This document shows, piece by piece, positions 19,515 through 28,148 of a stretch of DNA of 64,000 nt; within the stretch, counting starts at the first letter, position 1, and the number at the start of each line of letters is the position of its first letter. The translations under genes were made by a program, and so were the position numbers. The stretch is taken from positions 167,686 through 231,685 of the forward strand of contig CAJJAZ010000003.1 in NCBI GenBank assembly GCA_905182295.1, read 5' to 3'. Below the pieces are notes generated by a model. The model made no database searches, was not told the DNA's origin, and saw only the letters and a list, made by a program, of their open reading frames with translations. This stretch comes from an uncultured Flavobacteriaceae bacterium (lineage in GTDB: Bacteria > Bacteroidota > Bacteroidia > Flavobacteriales > Flavobacteriaceae).

Positions 19515-20437
19515 TAATTGCGAATCATAATACTGTGACCTCCAGACCTGCCCCTGCCTCTAAATTGTTCAGACATTTCTAATGTCTTTTTAGTCATGGT
19601 CTCTTGGTATTCTTTTTGTGAAACTTTCTTACCCTTTTTAGGTGCCTCTATGGCTATTTTCTCTTTAGGATTCATGGTGATTTTAGCACATAAAATAGCG
19701 GTTCTACCTTCAGAAACCTCCAAGATAAGTCCAGGTAATCCCCAATATTCTCCAGGTCCTTGGCTAATTGGAATATCCAAAGTATACCAGGCGGTCACGA
19801 TTACCTCACTAGGCATCTCTATTCTGGAAGCCAAAGAATTTTCTCCTCCTTTATTGGTTTTAGTTGAATCCTTTTCAGCAGTAAGCCCTTTTTCATTTTC
19901 AGCTGTGCTATTCCCCCTTTGTCCTGGCCTCATTCTACCAAACATAGATCTCATGGTGGTGTCTAGTTGTTTTACAGCAGTAGCCTTGTAACAGGTATAC
20001 TGCCCTATTTGCTTTGTTTCTGCGGTCATGGTCCAAGCCAAGGGCTTTAAAGTATCCTCTACCAAAAAGGGCTTTCCAAAAATGTCTGTCTCGTTTGTAT
20101 AGGTTTGGGCCTGTATGTCTTTATAGTAAACGCCAGAGCCCCCACCTAAACCCATAAATCGCATTCCGCCTCCACCTCCCGTACCTGGTTGGTCTAATTT
20201 TTGCTCCTCTTGATACGTGGAACTGGTTCGGTCAAAATTCAACACAAAAGTCTTTTCCAGCATAGACTTCATGCGCTCTTGAATCATCTTCTTTTGGGTT
20301 TCAGGCATTTGTCTGCCTCCGAAATTCATGTTTACCGTAGACTTAGACATATAGGTAGCCGTCCCCTGAAAGTCTTGAGCAGCTCCAACTGTTTGCGCTA
20401 CCATGATTATAAAAAGCGTCTTAAAAAATGTGTTCAT
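19514..20437 (-). CDS. GLPGLI family secreted protein
   Basis: A 307-residue protein with a signal peptide (to about residue 19, VGAAQ) and the family-defining motif YWGLPGLILEVSEG in the C-terminal half. Upstream of it, about 90-110, is a glycine-rich stretch (GTGGGGGMRFMGLGGGSG). A second low-complexity charged stretch (about 175-205) precedes SSRIEMPSEVIVTAWYT. The C-terminus is basic and Gly/Arg-rich. GLPGLI proteins are of unknown function, exported and restricted to Bacteroidota. It is the first gene of a two-gene unit with the beta-barrel protein, so the pair probably works together at the cell surface. Confidence 0.88.
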   Translation of the reverse strand: MNTFFKTLFIIMVAQTVGAAQDFQGTATYMSKSTVNMNFGGRQMPETQKKMIQERMKSMLEKTFVLNFDRTSSTYQEEQKLDQPGTGGGGGMRFMGLGGGSGVYYKDIQAQTYTNETDIFGKPFLVEDTLKPLAWTMTAETKQIGQYTCYKATAVKQLDTTMRSMFGRMRPGQRGNSTAENEKGLTAEKDSTKTNKGGENSLASRIEMPSEVIVTAWYTLDIPISQGPGEYWGLPGLILEVSEGRTAILCAKITMNPKEKIAIEAPKKGKKVSQKEYQETMTKKTLEMSEQFRGRGRSGGHSIMIRN

Positions 20438-20641
20438 AATGATTAATTGTTTAGCCTTTGACTAAAAGATTTGCAAAAAGTTTAATCTAAAATAAAAAAA
20501 TCTCCTTTAAAATAGAAAAAAGCCTGTCACGCTAAAATGGCAAACACTTTTAGTCATTTAGATTTTATAAAATTGAAGAATTTAGGTATCTTGTTGCCCC
20601 CTTATATAGGAAGACTATAACCTAACCAAATACCCAAAAGT

Positions 20642-21256
20642 ATGCATGTAGCCATTGCCGGAAACATTGGAGCTGGAAAAACCACGCTCACACAACTACT
20701 GTCTAAACACTATAAATGGGACGCACATTTTGAAGAAGTAGAAGACAATCCATATTTAGATGATTTTTACAATCAGATGGAACGTTGGAGTTTTAACCTT
20801 CAAATTTTCTTTCTCAACAGCAGGTACAGACAAATCCTAGAGATTAGAGAATCCGGTAAAAATATTATTCAAGATAGGACCATTTATGAAGACGCTTTCA
20901 TATTTGCGCCCAACTTACATGCCATGGGTCTTATGACCAATAGGGATTTTACCAACTACAAACAGTTGTTTGAGCTCATGGAAAAATTGGTGCAACCACC
21001 AGAGCTAGTGATCTACCTCAGAAGTTCAGTACCTAATCTGGTGAGCCAAATCCAAAAAAGAGGCCGTGAATACGAAAATACCATCTCCATAGACTACCTC
21101 AGTAGGCTAAATGAACGCTACGAGGCCTGGGCACACGGATATACCAATAGTAAATTATTGGTCATAGACGTAGATACCTTAGATTTTGTGACCAACCCAG
21201 AAGACTTGGGAACCATCATTGAAAAAATAGATGCCGAGATCAACGGTTTGTTTTAA
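20642..21256 (+). CDS. Deoxynucleoside kinase
   Basis: Phosphorylates a deoxyribonucleoside for dNTP salvage. The 204-residue protein has the P-loop GNIGAGKT (about 7-14), a substrate-site segment with ERWSFNLQ and FFLNSRYRQ, the DRTIYED catalytic/binding motif, and an arginine-rich lid (QKRGREYE). It belongs to the dCK/dGK/TK2-like family; which nucleoside is used cannot be told. A second kinase of the same family is fused to HPPK at 49477-50625. It stands alone, diverging from the GLPGLI gene across about 200 bases. Confidence 0.9.
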   Translation: MHVAIAGNIGAGKTTLTQLLSKHYKWDAHFEEVEDNPYLDDFYNQMERWSFNLQIFFLNSRYRQILEIRESGKNIIQDRTIYEDAFIFAPNLHAMGLMTNRDFTNYKQLFELMEKLVQPPELVIYLRSSVPNLVSQIQKRGREYENTISIDYLSRLNERYEAWAHGYTNSKLLVIDVDTLDFVTNPEDLGTIIEKIDAEINGLF

Positions 21257-21258
21257 AC

Positions 21259-21711
21259 TTAAACCACCTCCAAAATTTTTATATCGTTTCCTCTAAAGGA
21301 AAAGGATTCTCCGGTTTTTTTGCCGAGTAGTAACTGCCCTATGGGACTTTGGGGAGAGATGCAATAGATGTTTTTTTGTTGATGGGAGAAGGCATCGGCC
21401 GGGACGGCCAGAAAATAGCTTGCCAAAGAAGTGTGTACCAATGCGCTGGGGCCTATTTGAGTGGTAGTGGGCCTGTTTTTTAATGTGCCTAATGTCTTTA
21501 AATCTTGGTCATTGCGTTGGCGCTGCTGGGCGAGCTTTTCGCGTTCTAGCTGAACCATGGCCCTACCCGTTTCGTGTTTGTCTCCTGCAGAACTCTTGCC
21601 TTCACTGTCCAGCGCTTCCAATAAAGATTGGTCCTGTGCCAAATAGTCATTGGCTTTTTGGCGTAAAAAAGATTCACAATGGGTAAATACTGCAGATTTA
21701 AGGGCTTCCAT
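21259..21711 (-). CDS. GreA/GreB C-terminal-domain-like protein
   Basis: A 150-residue protein whose C-terminus (ISPQSPIGQLLLGKKTGE, then FRGNDIKILEV) resembles the FKBP-like C-terminal domain of transcript-cleavage factors GreA/GreB and Rnk. The N-terminal half is rich in Lys, Glu and Gln (about 40-75) and probably helical, so a coiled coil like that of GreA is possible. I see no clear acidic tip. The start is placed at the ATG at 21711, because 12 extra codons upstream would run into the terminator hairpin at 21731-21754. The gene lies tail to tail with the deoxynucleoside kinase, two bases apart. Function is uncertain. Confidence 0.6.
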   Translation of the reverse strand: MEALKSAVFTHCESFLRQKANDYLAQDQSLLEALDSEGKSSAGDKHETGRAMVQLEREKLAQQRQRNDQDLKTLGTLKNRPTTTQIGPSALVHTSLASYFLAVPADAFSHQQKNIYCISPQSPIGQLLLGKKTGESFSFRGNDIKILEVV

Positions 21712-21724
21712 ATAGTGGTGATTT

Positions 21725-21758
21725 AAAAAAGCCCATAGTGGGTTCACTATGGGCTTTT
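21725..21758. terminator. Terminator downstream of the membrane pyrophosphatase
   Basis: GCCCATAGTG-GGTT-CACTATGGGC is a perfect 10 bp stem (21731-21754) flanked by A6 on one side and T4 on the other. It follows the hppA stop on the minus strand and could work in both directions. Confidence 0.85.
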
Positions 21759-21786
21759 ATGGGGCGAACCCCTATGATTGGATCTG

Positions 21787-24192
21787 TTATTTACGCACGT
21801 CCATTTTTTGAATTTCAATGGAAATTTTATCGTTGGATTGGCTGTCAATGTCGGCCTGAAAGGCAACCAATTCTTCCTGAACTTTGGCTTCCGTACCCTC
21901 AAATACACGCTCTACCGTTTTGGTTTCACCATTCTCTGTAATGGTGTAAACTACACTTGCAGACACCTCATCCTGGTCATTGCTATGCGCGTTTACAGAA
22001 ACAGAGATCTCCTTAGTAGATTCATGCAATCCCCCTGTAGTGTGACCTTCCCCCAAAATAGGGGCAATCACCAAACCTACAAGGCAGGTTAACTTAATTA
22101 AAATATTCATAGAAGGTCCTGAGGTATCCTTAAAAGGATCTCCCACTGTATCTCCAGTAACCGCAGCTTTGTGCGCGTCTGAGCCTTTATAAGTCATTTC
22201 TCCGTTAATCATGACACCAGCCTCAAAAGACTTTTTAGCGTTGTCCCAAGCACCTCCAGCATTGTTTTGGAAAATAGCCCACATAACACCACTCACACAA
22301 ACACCAGCCATATATCCTCCTAAGGGTTCTGCACCGAAGACAAGTCCTATAAAAATTGGGGTGATGATGGTAATTAAACCAGGTAAGATCATTTCTCTAA
22401 GCGCTGCTTTGGTAGAAATGTCTACACATTTGGCGTATTCTGGTGTTCCGGTTCCTTCCATGATTCCTGGAATTTCACGGAACTGTCTTCTCACCTCTTG
22501 TACCATTTCCATGGCCGCTTTTCCAACAGATTGCATGGCCAAAGCGGAGAAGACCACTGGGATCATTCCTCCAACAAATAGCATGGCCAACACGTCTGCC
22601 TTAAATATATTGATCCCGTCAATACCAGTGAAAGTTACATAGGCAGCAAATAAGGCCAAGGCAGTTAATGCCGCAGAGGCAATGGCAAAACCTTTACCAA
22701 CTGCTGCGGTGGTATTCCCTACCGAGTCTAAAATGTCTGTACGCTCCCTTACTTCTGGGGCCAATTCACTCATTTCTGCCACCCCTCCTGCGTTGTCTGC
22801 AATGGGTCCAAAGGCGTCTATGGCTAATTGCATGGCTGTGGTGGCCATCATGGCCGATGCCGCAAGTGCTACCCCATAAAAACCGGCCAATTCATAAGAT
22901 CCGTAAATGGCGGCTGCAAATAAAATAACCGAAGCAAAAGTAGATTTCATTCCCACCGCTAATCCAGCAATAATGTTGGTGGCAGCTCCTGTAGAACTGT
23001 TTTCTACTATATCCATTACTGGCTTTTTACCCAATGAGGTGTAATAGGCTGTAACAAAAGAAATTAAGGCACCTACCGCTAGTCCAATACAGGCTGCATA
23101 AAATACATTAATAGAAGGAATGTCTTTAATACCCTCGCCAAAGAAATTCATTTGAAGGGTGGCTGGAAGCATCCAGTCAATTAAAAACCAAGAGGCTACT
23201 AGGGTCAGTGCAATGGCTACCCAGTTACCCGTGTCTAATGCGCGTTGCACTTGAGATTCTTTAGCGTCGTTAGAGGAAATTCTCACTAAGAAAGTTCCTA
23301 CTATAGAGGCTAAAATCCCTACACCTGCTATCACAATAGGTAATAAAATAGGGCCCATATTGTTGAATACATCTGTGAAGGATCCTCCAGCAGACATGTC
23401 TTTAATTAAGTAATTCCCCAATACCATAGCGGCCAATACAGTGGCTACATAAGAGCCAAAAAGGTCTGCCCCCATTCCAGCTACATCGCCTACATTGTCT
23501 CCTACGTTGTCTGCAATAGTGGCGGGGTTTCTTGGGTCGTCTTCAGGTATTCCTGCTTCTACTTTCCCTACTAAATCTGCTCCTACGTCTGCTGCTTTGG
23601 TATAAATACCCCCACCCACACGAGCGAAAAGTGCAATAGATTCAGCCCCTAAGGAGAATCCTGCAAGGGTTTCTAGTACCACGGTCATATTGTCGTAAAA
23701 ACTTCCTTCTGCACCCATGAATTGGCCTAGGAAAAATAAGAACAATAAACTGAGTCCTAAAACCGCTAAACTAGCCACCCCTAGACCCATTACGGTACCA
23801 CCACTAAAAGATACTTTAAGTGCTTGTGGTAAGCTGGTCTTGGCTGCTTCTGCTGTTCTTGCGTTGGAATCTGTGGCAATTCTCATCCCTATATTTCCTG
23901 CTAAAGCAGATAGAATGGCCCCAAAAATAAAAGCGGGTACAATCATCCAACTGGTGGTTTCTACCACCAATGATATTCCGTATAAGGCCACAGAGGCTAT
24001 GACCACAAAAATGGCTAAAAGCCTATATTCTGCTCCTAAAAAGGCGAGCGCTCCTTCCTTGATGGCTTTAGAAATGCCTTGCATTTTTTCATCGCCAGCG
24101 GGCTGTTTTTTAACCCATGCCATTTTAACAAACATGAATAATAATCCTAAAACAGCTAAGGCTATAGGAAGAAAAATAATATTAGATTCCAT
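21787..24192 (-). CDS. hppA: Membrane-bound ion-pumping pyrophosphatase
   Basis: Couples pyrophosphate hydrolysis to H+ and/or Na+ export across the inner membrane. The 801-residue protein has about 16 hydrophobic segments and the substrate motifs [19 protein letters not shown], with later aspartate-rich [13 protein letters not shown]. The segment [10 protein letters not shown] has alanine where potassium-independent enzymes have lysine, so it is probably K+-dependent. H+ versus Na+ is not decided here. After the last membrane segment comes an unusual C-terminal tail of about 80 residues (from [10 protein letters not shown]), polar and beta-rich. The soluble pyrophosphatase gene lies immediately upstream, separated by a terminator. 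Confidence 0.95.
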   Translation of the reverse strand: MESNIIFLPIALAVLGLLFMFVKMAWVKKQPAGDEKMQGISKAIKEGALAFLGAEYRLLAIFVVIASVALYGISLVVETTSWMIVPAFIFGAILSALAGNIGMRIATDSNARTAEAAKTSLPQALKVSFSGGTVMGLGVASLAVLGLSLLFLFFLGQFMGAEGSFYDNMTVVLETLAGFSLGAESIALFARVGGGIYTKAADVGADLVGKVEAGIPEDDPRNPATIADNVGDNVGDVAGMGADLFGSYVATVLAAMVLGNYLIKDMSAGGSFTDVFNNMGPILLPIVIAGVGILASIVGTFLVRISSNDAKESQVQRALDTGNWVAIALTLVASWFLIDWMLPATLQMNFFGEGIKDIPSINVFYAACIGLAVGALISFVTAYYTSLGKKPVMDIVENSSTGAATNIIAGLAVGMKSTFASVILFAAAIYGSYELAGFYGVALAASAMMATTAMQLAIDAFGPIADNAGGVAEMSELAPEVRERTDILDSVGNTTAAVGKGFAIASAALTALALFAAYVTFTGIDGINIFKADVLAMLFVGGMIPVVFSALAMQSVGKAAMEMVQEVRRQFREIPGIMEGTGTPEYAKCVDISTKAALREMILPGLITIITPIFIGLVFGAEPLGGYMAGVCVSGVMWAIFQNNAGGAWDNAKKSFEAGVMINGEMTYKGSDAHKAAVTGDTVGDPFKDTSGPSMNILIKLTCLVGLVIAPILGEGHTTGGLHESTKEISVSVNAHSNDQDEVSASVVYTITENGETKTVERVFEGTEAKVQEELVAFQADIDSQSNDKISIEIQKMDVRK

Positions 24193-24254
24193 AAATAAGT
24201 AATTGAGTTTAAGTTTAGTTTATCTTATAAGCCCCCTAATGTAGCAAAAAAGGC

Positions 24255-24292
24255 GTTAAAAAAAAAGGCGCCCCTGCGGGGCGCCTTTTTGA
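24255..24292. terminator. Terminator downstream of soluble pyrophosphatase
   Basis: GGCGCCCC-TGC-GGGGCGCC is a perfect 8 bp GC-rich stem (24267-24285), with A-run and T-run on either side, between ppa and hppA. It separates them into two transcription units. Confidence 0.9.
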
Positions 24293-24307
24293 ATTTTTTT
24301 GCTCAGT

Positions 24308-24835
24308 TTACTTAATAGTCACCTCTGCTAATGGAACGTCTGAATCTTTAAAACGATTCAAGCACTTGGCCACAATTTCTTTAGCCTCGTGAACGTCTCC
24401 CCATCCACCAACATCTACTTTTTTCTTTTCAAGGTCTTTGTATACTCTAAAGAAGTGCTCTATTTCTTTGATCAAATGTGGGTTTAAGTCAGACAAATCA
24501 TTGGCTTTATTCCAATTTGGATCAGAAACCGGTACGCAAACTATTTTTTCATCTGGGCCTTTTTCATCTGCCATATGGAATACACCAATAGGTTTCACTT
24601 CCATGACACAGCCAGGGAAGGTAGGTTCAGTCACCAAGACCAATACATCTAATGGATCTCCATCTAAAGCCAATGATTCTGGCACAAATCCGTAATCTGC
24701 TGGGTACATCATAGAAGAAAAAATCATTCGGTCATAACGAATTTTTTTTAGCTCAAAGTCGTACTCGTATTTATTTCTACTTCCTTTAGGAATCTCAATT
24801 AAAACATCAAAAGAGGTTATATCTTTCTCGCTCAT
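24308..24835 (-). CDS. ppa: Inorganic pyrophosphatase (soluble, family I)
   Basis: Hydrolyses pyrophosphate in the cytoplasm. At 175 residues it has the normal family I length, with EIPKGSRNKYEYD near the start, the metal-binding DGDPLDVLVL motif (about 58-67), and KKVDVGGWGDVHEA toward the end. It is followed by the ion-pumping pyrophosphatase gene, so a heat-dissipating and an energy-conserving route for the same substrate lie side by side. Confidence 0.96.
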   Translation of the reverse strand: MSEKDITSFDVLIEIPKGSRNKYEYDFELKKIRYDRMIFSSMMYPADYGFVPESLALDGDPLDVLVLVTEPTFPGCVMEVKPIGVFHMADEKGPDEKIVCVPVSDPNWNKANDLSDLNPHLIKEIEHFFRVYKDLEKKKVDVGGWGDVHEAKEIVAKCLNRFKDSDVPLAEVTIK

Positions 24836-24860
24836 ATTCTTTAATTTATTTTTCAGGGGG

Positions 24861-24868
24861 CAAAAATA
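24861..24868 (-). promoter_or_regulatory. -7 element for ppa
   Basis: TATTTTTG on the minus strand fits TAnnTTTG, 26 bases before the ppa ATG. No clear -33 box is seen. Confidence 0.5.
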
Positions 24869-24872
24869 CGGC

Positions 24873-25136
24873 CTATCCCTGGTTTATACTAACTACTTTG
24901 TTGTTTTTTTTGAATTTCAGGTCTAAGATATTAATGGTTGCTTCAAAGTCTCTGACAATGATTTAAAAACCTGTCTGTACAAGACTTCTAAAATCCAAAA
25001 CCAAAAGGGCGGTTTTAAATCCAATAAATGAAACGGAAAGTTGGGTGTAGGTCTGGTCAGACGCTAAATAGAAAGAACCATCGTCATTGGTAATGGTTTC
25101 ATAAACACCAAACAATAAGTGGGCAGATTGGGAAAT
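24873..25136 (-). pseudogene. Remnant of a carboxypeptidase-regulatory-like domain protein
   Basis: The 350-base gap between pdhB and ppa is not empty. The minus strand encodes a frame with YETITNDDGSFYLASDQTY and SVSFIGFKT, the pattern of the beta-sandwich CarboxypepD_reg-like domain at the N-terminus of many Bacteroidota surface proteins. It is interrupted by TAA at 24965-24963, continues in frame as IIVRDFEATINILDL, and ends at TAG (24875-24873). It has no start codon and neither a signal peptide before it nor a barrel after it. It is best read as a decayed gene fragment. Confidence 0.6.
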
Positions 25137-25143
25137 CTAAGGC

Positions 25144-25172
25144 TAAAAAAAGCCCTCCGTCAGAAGGGCTGT
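25144..25172 (-). terminator. Terminator of pdhB
   Basis: On the minus strand AGCCCT-TCTGACGG-AGGGCT is followed by TTTTTTT, 15-40 bases after the pdhB stop. Confidence 0.8.
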
Positions 25173-25186
25173 AAATTCATGGTATG

Positions 25187-26170
25187 TTATGCTTTGGTGT
25201 ACATGACACGATTTACCGCGTCTACAACATCTTGTGCACTAGGCAACCATTCTTCTAATAAAACAGGAGAATAAGGTGCTGGCGTGTCTGCTGTATTAAT
25301 CTTTTGCACTGGAGCATCTAAATAATCAAATGCATTGTCTTGAACTTGGAAAGCAATTTCAGAAGCAATACTTCCAAACGGCCATGATTCTTCAAGAATA
25401 ACCAAACGGTTCGTCTTTTTAACAGATGCAATAATGGTAGCCATGTCTAAAGGACGAATGGTCCTTAAGTCTATAATCTCTAACGCTATTCCTTGTGCAG
25501 ATAAAGTATCTGCAGCTTTTACAGCCTCTTTTAAAATTTTACCAAATGAAACTACCGTTACATCTGATCCATTTCTAATCACATCTGCTACACCTAATGG
25601 GATGGTATATTCTCCTTCTGGAACTTCTCCTTTGTCCCCATACATTTGCTCAGATTCCATAAAAATTACAGGATCTGGATCTTGAATAGCTGCTTTTAGT
25701 AAACCTTTAGCGTCTTTTGGATTAGAAGGCACCACTACTTTTAAACCAGGGGTGTTAGCAAACCAATTCTCAAAGGCTTGTGAGTGAGTTGCGCCCAATT
25801 GACCGCCAGAACCAGTAGGCCCTCTAAAGACAATAGGACAGTTAAACTGACCACCAGACATTTGTCTGATCTTAGCCGCATTGTTAATGATTTGGTCAAT
25901 CCCTACTAAGGCAAAGTTAAAAGTCATGAATTCTATGATAGGTTTATTACCATTCATAGCAGACCCTATACCAATTCCAGCAAATCCTAATTCAGAAATA
26001 GGGGTGTCTATCACTCTTTCTGGACCAAATTCATCTAGCATTCCTTTTGAAGCTTTGTAAGCACCGTTGTATTCCGCTACTTCTTCTCCCATTAAATAAA
26101 TAGAAGGGTCTTTCCTCATTTCTTCTGACATAGCTTCTGCTATGGCTTCTCTAAACTGTAATGTTTTCAT
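25187..26170 (-). CDS. pdhB: Pyruvate dehydrogenase E1 component, beta subunit
   Basis: Provides half of the thiamine-diphosphate active site of the alpha2beta2 E1, which decarboxylates pyruvate and transfers acetyl to E2. The 327-residue protein has LMGEEVAEYNGAYKAS near the start, the conserved PISELGFAGIGIGSA region, RGPTGSGGQLGATHSQ, and the C-terminal transketolase domain (EESWPFGSIASEIA). The alpha subunit and E2 are not adjacent. It is transcribed away from etfB, with a 26-bp palindrome between them. Branched-chain 2-oxoacid E1-beta is an alternative, but this length and motif set fit PDH better. Confidence 0.9.
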   Translation of the reverse strand: MKTLQFREAIAEAMSEEMRKDPSIYLMGEEVAEYNGAYKASKGMLDEFGPERVIDTPISELGFAGIGIGSAMNGNKPIIEFMTFNFALVGIDQIINNAAKIRQMSGGQFNCPIVFRGPTGSGGQLGATHSQAFENWFANTPGLKVVVPSNPKDAKGLLKAAIQDPDPVIFMESEQMYGDKGEVPEGEYTIPLGVADVIRNGSDVTVVSFGKILKEAVKAADTLSAQGIALEIIDLRTIRPLDMATIIASVKKTNRLVILEESWPFGSIASEIAFQVQDNAFDYLDAPVQKINTADTPAPYSPVLLEEWLPSAQDVVDAVNRVMYTKA

Positions 26171-26191
26171 AGGTATGTCTTAAAACGCACG

Positions 26192-26199
26192 CAAAAATA
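26192..26199 (-). promoter_or_regulatory. -7 element for pdhB
   Basis: TATTTTTG on the minus strand matches TAnnTTTG, 22 bases before the pdhB ATG. The palindrome at 26249-26274 lies about 50 bases upstream of it. Confidence 0.5.
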
Positions 26200-26248
26200 A
26201 GCAATAAATATCTTATTTGGGAATTCATAAAGATTAAAAAAACAATAA

Positions 26249-26274
26249 AATTTACTATGCATGCATAGTAAATT
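26249..26274. promoter_or_regulatory. Perfect 26-bp palindrome, candidate operator
   Basis: AATTTACTATGCA followed by its exact reverse complement TGCATAGTAAATT lies between the divergent pdhB and etfB genes. There is no spacer and no T-run, so it looks like the binding site of a dimeric regulator (for example MarR or TetR type) rather than a terminator. A TATCTTAG box (26287-26294), close to the -7 consensus, lies just downstream toward etfB, so binding could block that promoter. Confidence 0.65.
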
Positions 26275-26322
26275 ATAAATTATTCTTATCTTAGTGGTTC
26301 AGAACTTAAAGCTTAATTTGAG

Positions 26323-27069
26323 ATGAAGATACTCGTGTGTATAAGTAATGTCCCAGACACTACTTCTAAAATCAATTTTAAAGATAACAACACCGCTTTT
26401 GATACAGCTGGTGTTCAATTTGTCATTAATCCAAATGATGAATTTGGACTCACCAGAGCCATGTGGTTTAAAGAAAAGCAAGGCGCTAGTGTAGCAGTAG
26501 TTACCGTGGGTGATGCCTCTGTAGAACCTACCCTAAGGAAAGCACTTGCCATTGGTGCAGATGAAGCTTATAGAATAGATGCTCCTGCGACAGATGGATT
26601 TTTTGTTGCCCAAGAATTGGCTGCACTAGTAAAAGAAATAGGGTTCGACTTGGTCATTGCTGGAAGAGAATCTATAGATTACAATGGCGGAATGGTACCA
26701 GGGTTTTTAGCAAGTGCATTAGATTACCAATATGTAACCAATTGTATCTCTTTAGAGATAGATGGAAATAACGCTACAGCTATAAGAGAGATAGATGGTG
26801 GTAAAGAAACATTGAGCACCCAACTTCCACTCGTTATTGGAGGGCAAAAGGGATTGGTAGAAGAAAACGACCTACGCATTCCAAATATGAGGGGAATTAT
26901 GATGGCCAGACAAAAGCCGCTCCATGTCAAAGCGGCTACAACTTCTGAGTCGCATACCAAAGAGATATCTTTTAGTAAACCAGAGGCCAAAGGTGCTGTA
27001 ACCATGATTGATCCAGCCAATATAGACCAGCTCATTTCTTTATTACACAACGAAGCCAAGGTTTTATAA
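26323..27069 (+). CDS. etfB: Electron transfer flavoprotein, beta subunit
   Basis: Binds AMP and, with EtfA, accepts electrons from acyl-CoA and related dehydrogenases. The 248-residue protein starts MKILVCISNVPDT, has FVINPNDEFGL near 40, the LVIAGRESIDYNGGMVPG signature region, and an arm-like C-terminus. It is 22 bases upstream of etfA and clearly in one operon with it. The short leader contains the palindrome described at 26249-26274. Confidence 0.95.
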   Translation: MKILVCISNVPDTTSKINFKDNNTAFDTAGVQFVINPNDEFGLTRAMWFKEKQGASVAVVTVGDASVEPTLRKALAIGADEAYRIDAPATDGFFVAQELAALVKEIGFDLVIAGRESIDYNGGMVPGFLASALDYQYVTNCISLEIDGNNATAIREIDGGKETLSTQLPLVIGGQKGLVEENDLRIPNMRGIMMARQKPLHVKAATTSESHTKEISFSKPEAKGAVTMIDPANIDQLISLLHNEAKVL

Positions 27070-27091
27070 CCTAGCCATAAAACACATTATT

Positions 27092-28060
27092 ATGTCCGTA
27101 CTCATATACACCGAAACAGAAAAAGGGGTTTTTAAGAAAAATGCATTTGAAGTGGCTTCTTATGGCGCTGCATTAGCAGAGCAATTGGACACTGATTGTG
27201 TCGCTGTTGCTATAAATCCATCAGATGCGAGCCAACTACAGTCTTATGGAGTGGCTAAAATATTAGCCATTAAAGAAGCAAAATTAGATACTTTTAATGC
27301 CAAGGGATACGCAACAGCTATAGCCCAAGCAGCTAAAGAGACTAACGCACAAGTAGTACTTGTGAGTAGCTCTGCAGACAGTAAGTTCTTAAGCCCACTT
27401 TTAGCGGCTCAATTGGGTGCAAGTTTTGCCCCCAATGTAGTGGCTCTACCAGAAAGCACCGCGCCTTTTGTTGTAAAGAGAACTGCATTTAGTAACAAAG
27501 GCTTTGCCCACACCGAACTTACTGCTGCTATTAAAATGATTGGAGTTGCCAACAATTCTTTTGGATTACATGAAAAAGAGACCAGTGCCAGTGTAGCTAC
27601 TTTTACGCCTACGCTAGAAGACCACCTATTTGCCACTAAAACAACTTCTGTAGATAAAGTAAGCGGTAAAGCAACCATTGCAGATGCAGACGTTGTAGTG
27701 TCTGGCGGAAGGGGTCTTAAAGGACCTGAAAACTGGGGATTAATTGAAGATTTAGCCAGTGTATTAGGGGCAGCTACCGCTTGTTCAAAACCAGTTTCTG
27801 ACCTTGGATGGAGGCCACATGGAGAACACGTAGGACAGACAGGTAAGCCTGTAGCTACCAACCTCTACATCGCTATTGGAATCTCTGGAGCCATACAACA
27901 TTTAGCAGGGGTGAGTGCCTCAAAAGTAAAAGTGGTGATTAACACCGATCCAGAAGCGCCATTCTTTAAAGCAGCAGACTATGGAATAGTAGGAGACGCC
28001 TTTGAGGTCGTACCTGTTTTAATTGAAAAATTAAAAGCTTTTAAAGCACATAACGCTTAA
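27092..28060 (+). CDS. etfA: Electron transfer flavoprotein, alpha subunit
   Basis: Carries the FAD of the EtfAB heterodimer. The 322-residue protein has an N-terminal domain resembling EtfB and a C-terminal FAD domain with VVSGGRGLKGPENWGL (about 203-218), SDLGWRPHGEHVGQTGKPV and the YIAIGISGAIQHLAGV signature. It receives electrons from dehydrogenases and passes them to ETF-quinone oxidoreductase, which is not in this window. It ends the etfBA operon; a probable terminator follows at 28098-28133. Confidence 0.96.
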   Translation: MSVLIYTETEKGVFKKNAFEVASYGAALAEQLDTDCVAVAINPSDASQLQSYGVAKILAIKEAKLDTFNAKGYATAIAQAAKETNAQVVLVSSSADSKFLSPLLAAQLGASFAPNVVALPESTAPFVVKRTAFSNKGFAHTELTAAIKMIGVANNSFGLHEKETSASVATFTPTLEDHLFATKTTSVDKVSGKATIADADVVVSGGRGLKGPENWGLIEDLASVLGAATACSKPVSDLGWRPHGEHVGQTGKPVATNLYIAIGISGAIQHLAGVSASKVKVVINTDPEAPFFKAADYGIVGDAFEVVPVLIEKLKAFKAHNA

Positions 28061-28097
28061 AATTTATTAAATTACCCCCCTTAAACTGGGCCACACC

Positions 28098-28133
28098 AAA
28101 CAAGGCTGATTATTTTATTAATTGGCCTTGTTT
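28098..28133 (+). terminator. Probable terminator of etfBA
   Basis: AAACAAGGC and GCCTTGTTT pair across an 18-base AT-rich loop, and TTTT closes the stem on the 3' side. The long loop lowers confidence. Confidence 0.6.
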
Positions 28134-28148
28134 TATGACCTTTAAACT

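Noticed and set aside
26299..26481. 60-codon minus-strand frame over the etfB start
   Set aside because: Antisense to the conserved EtfB N-terminus and without any start context.
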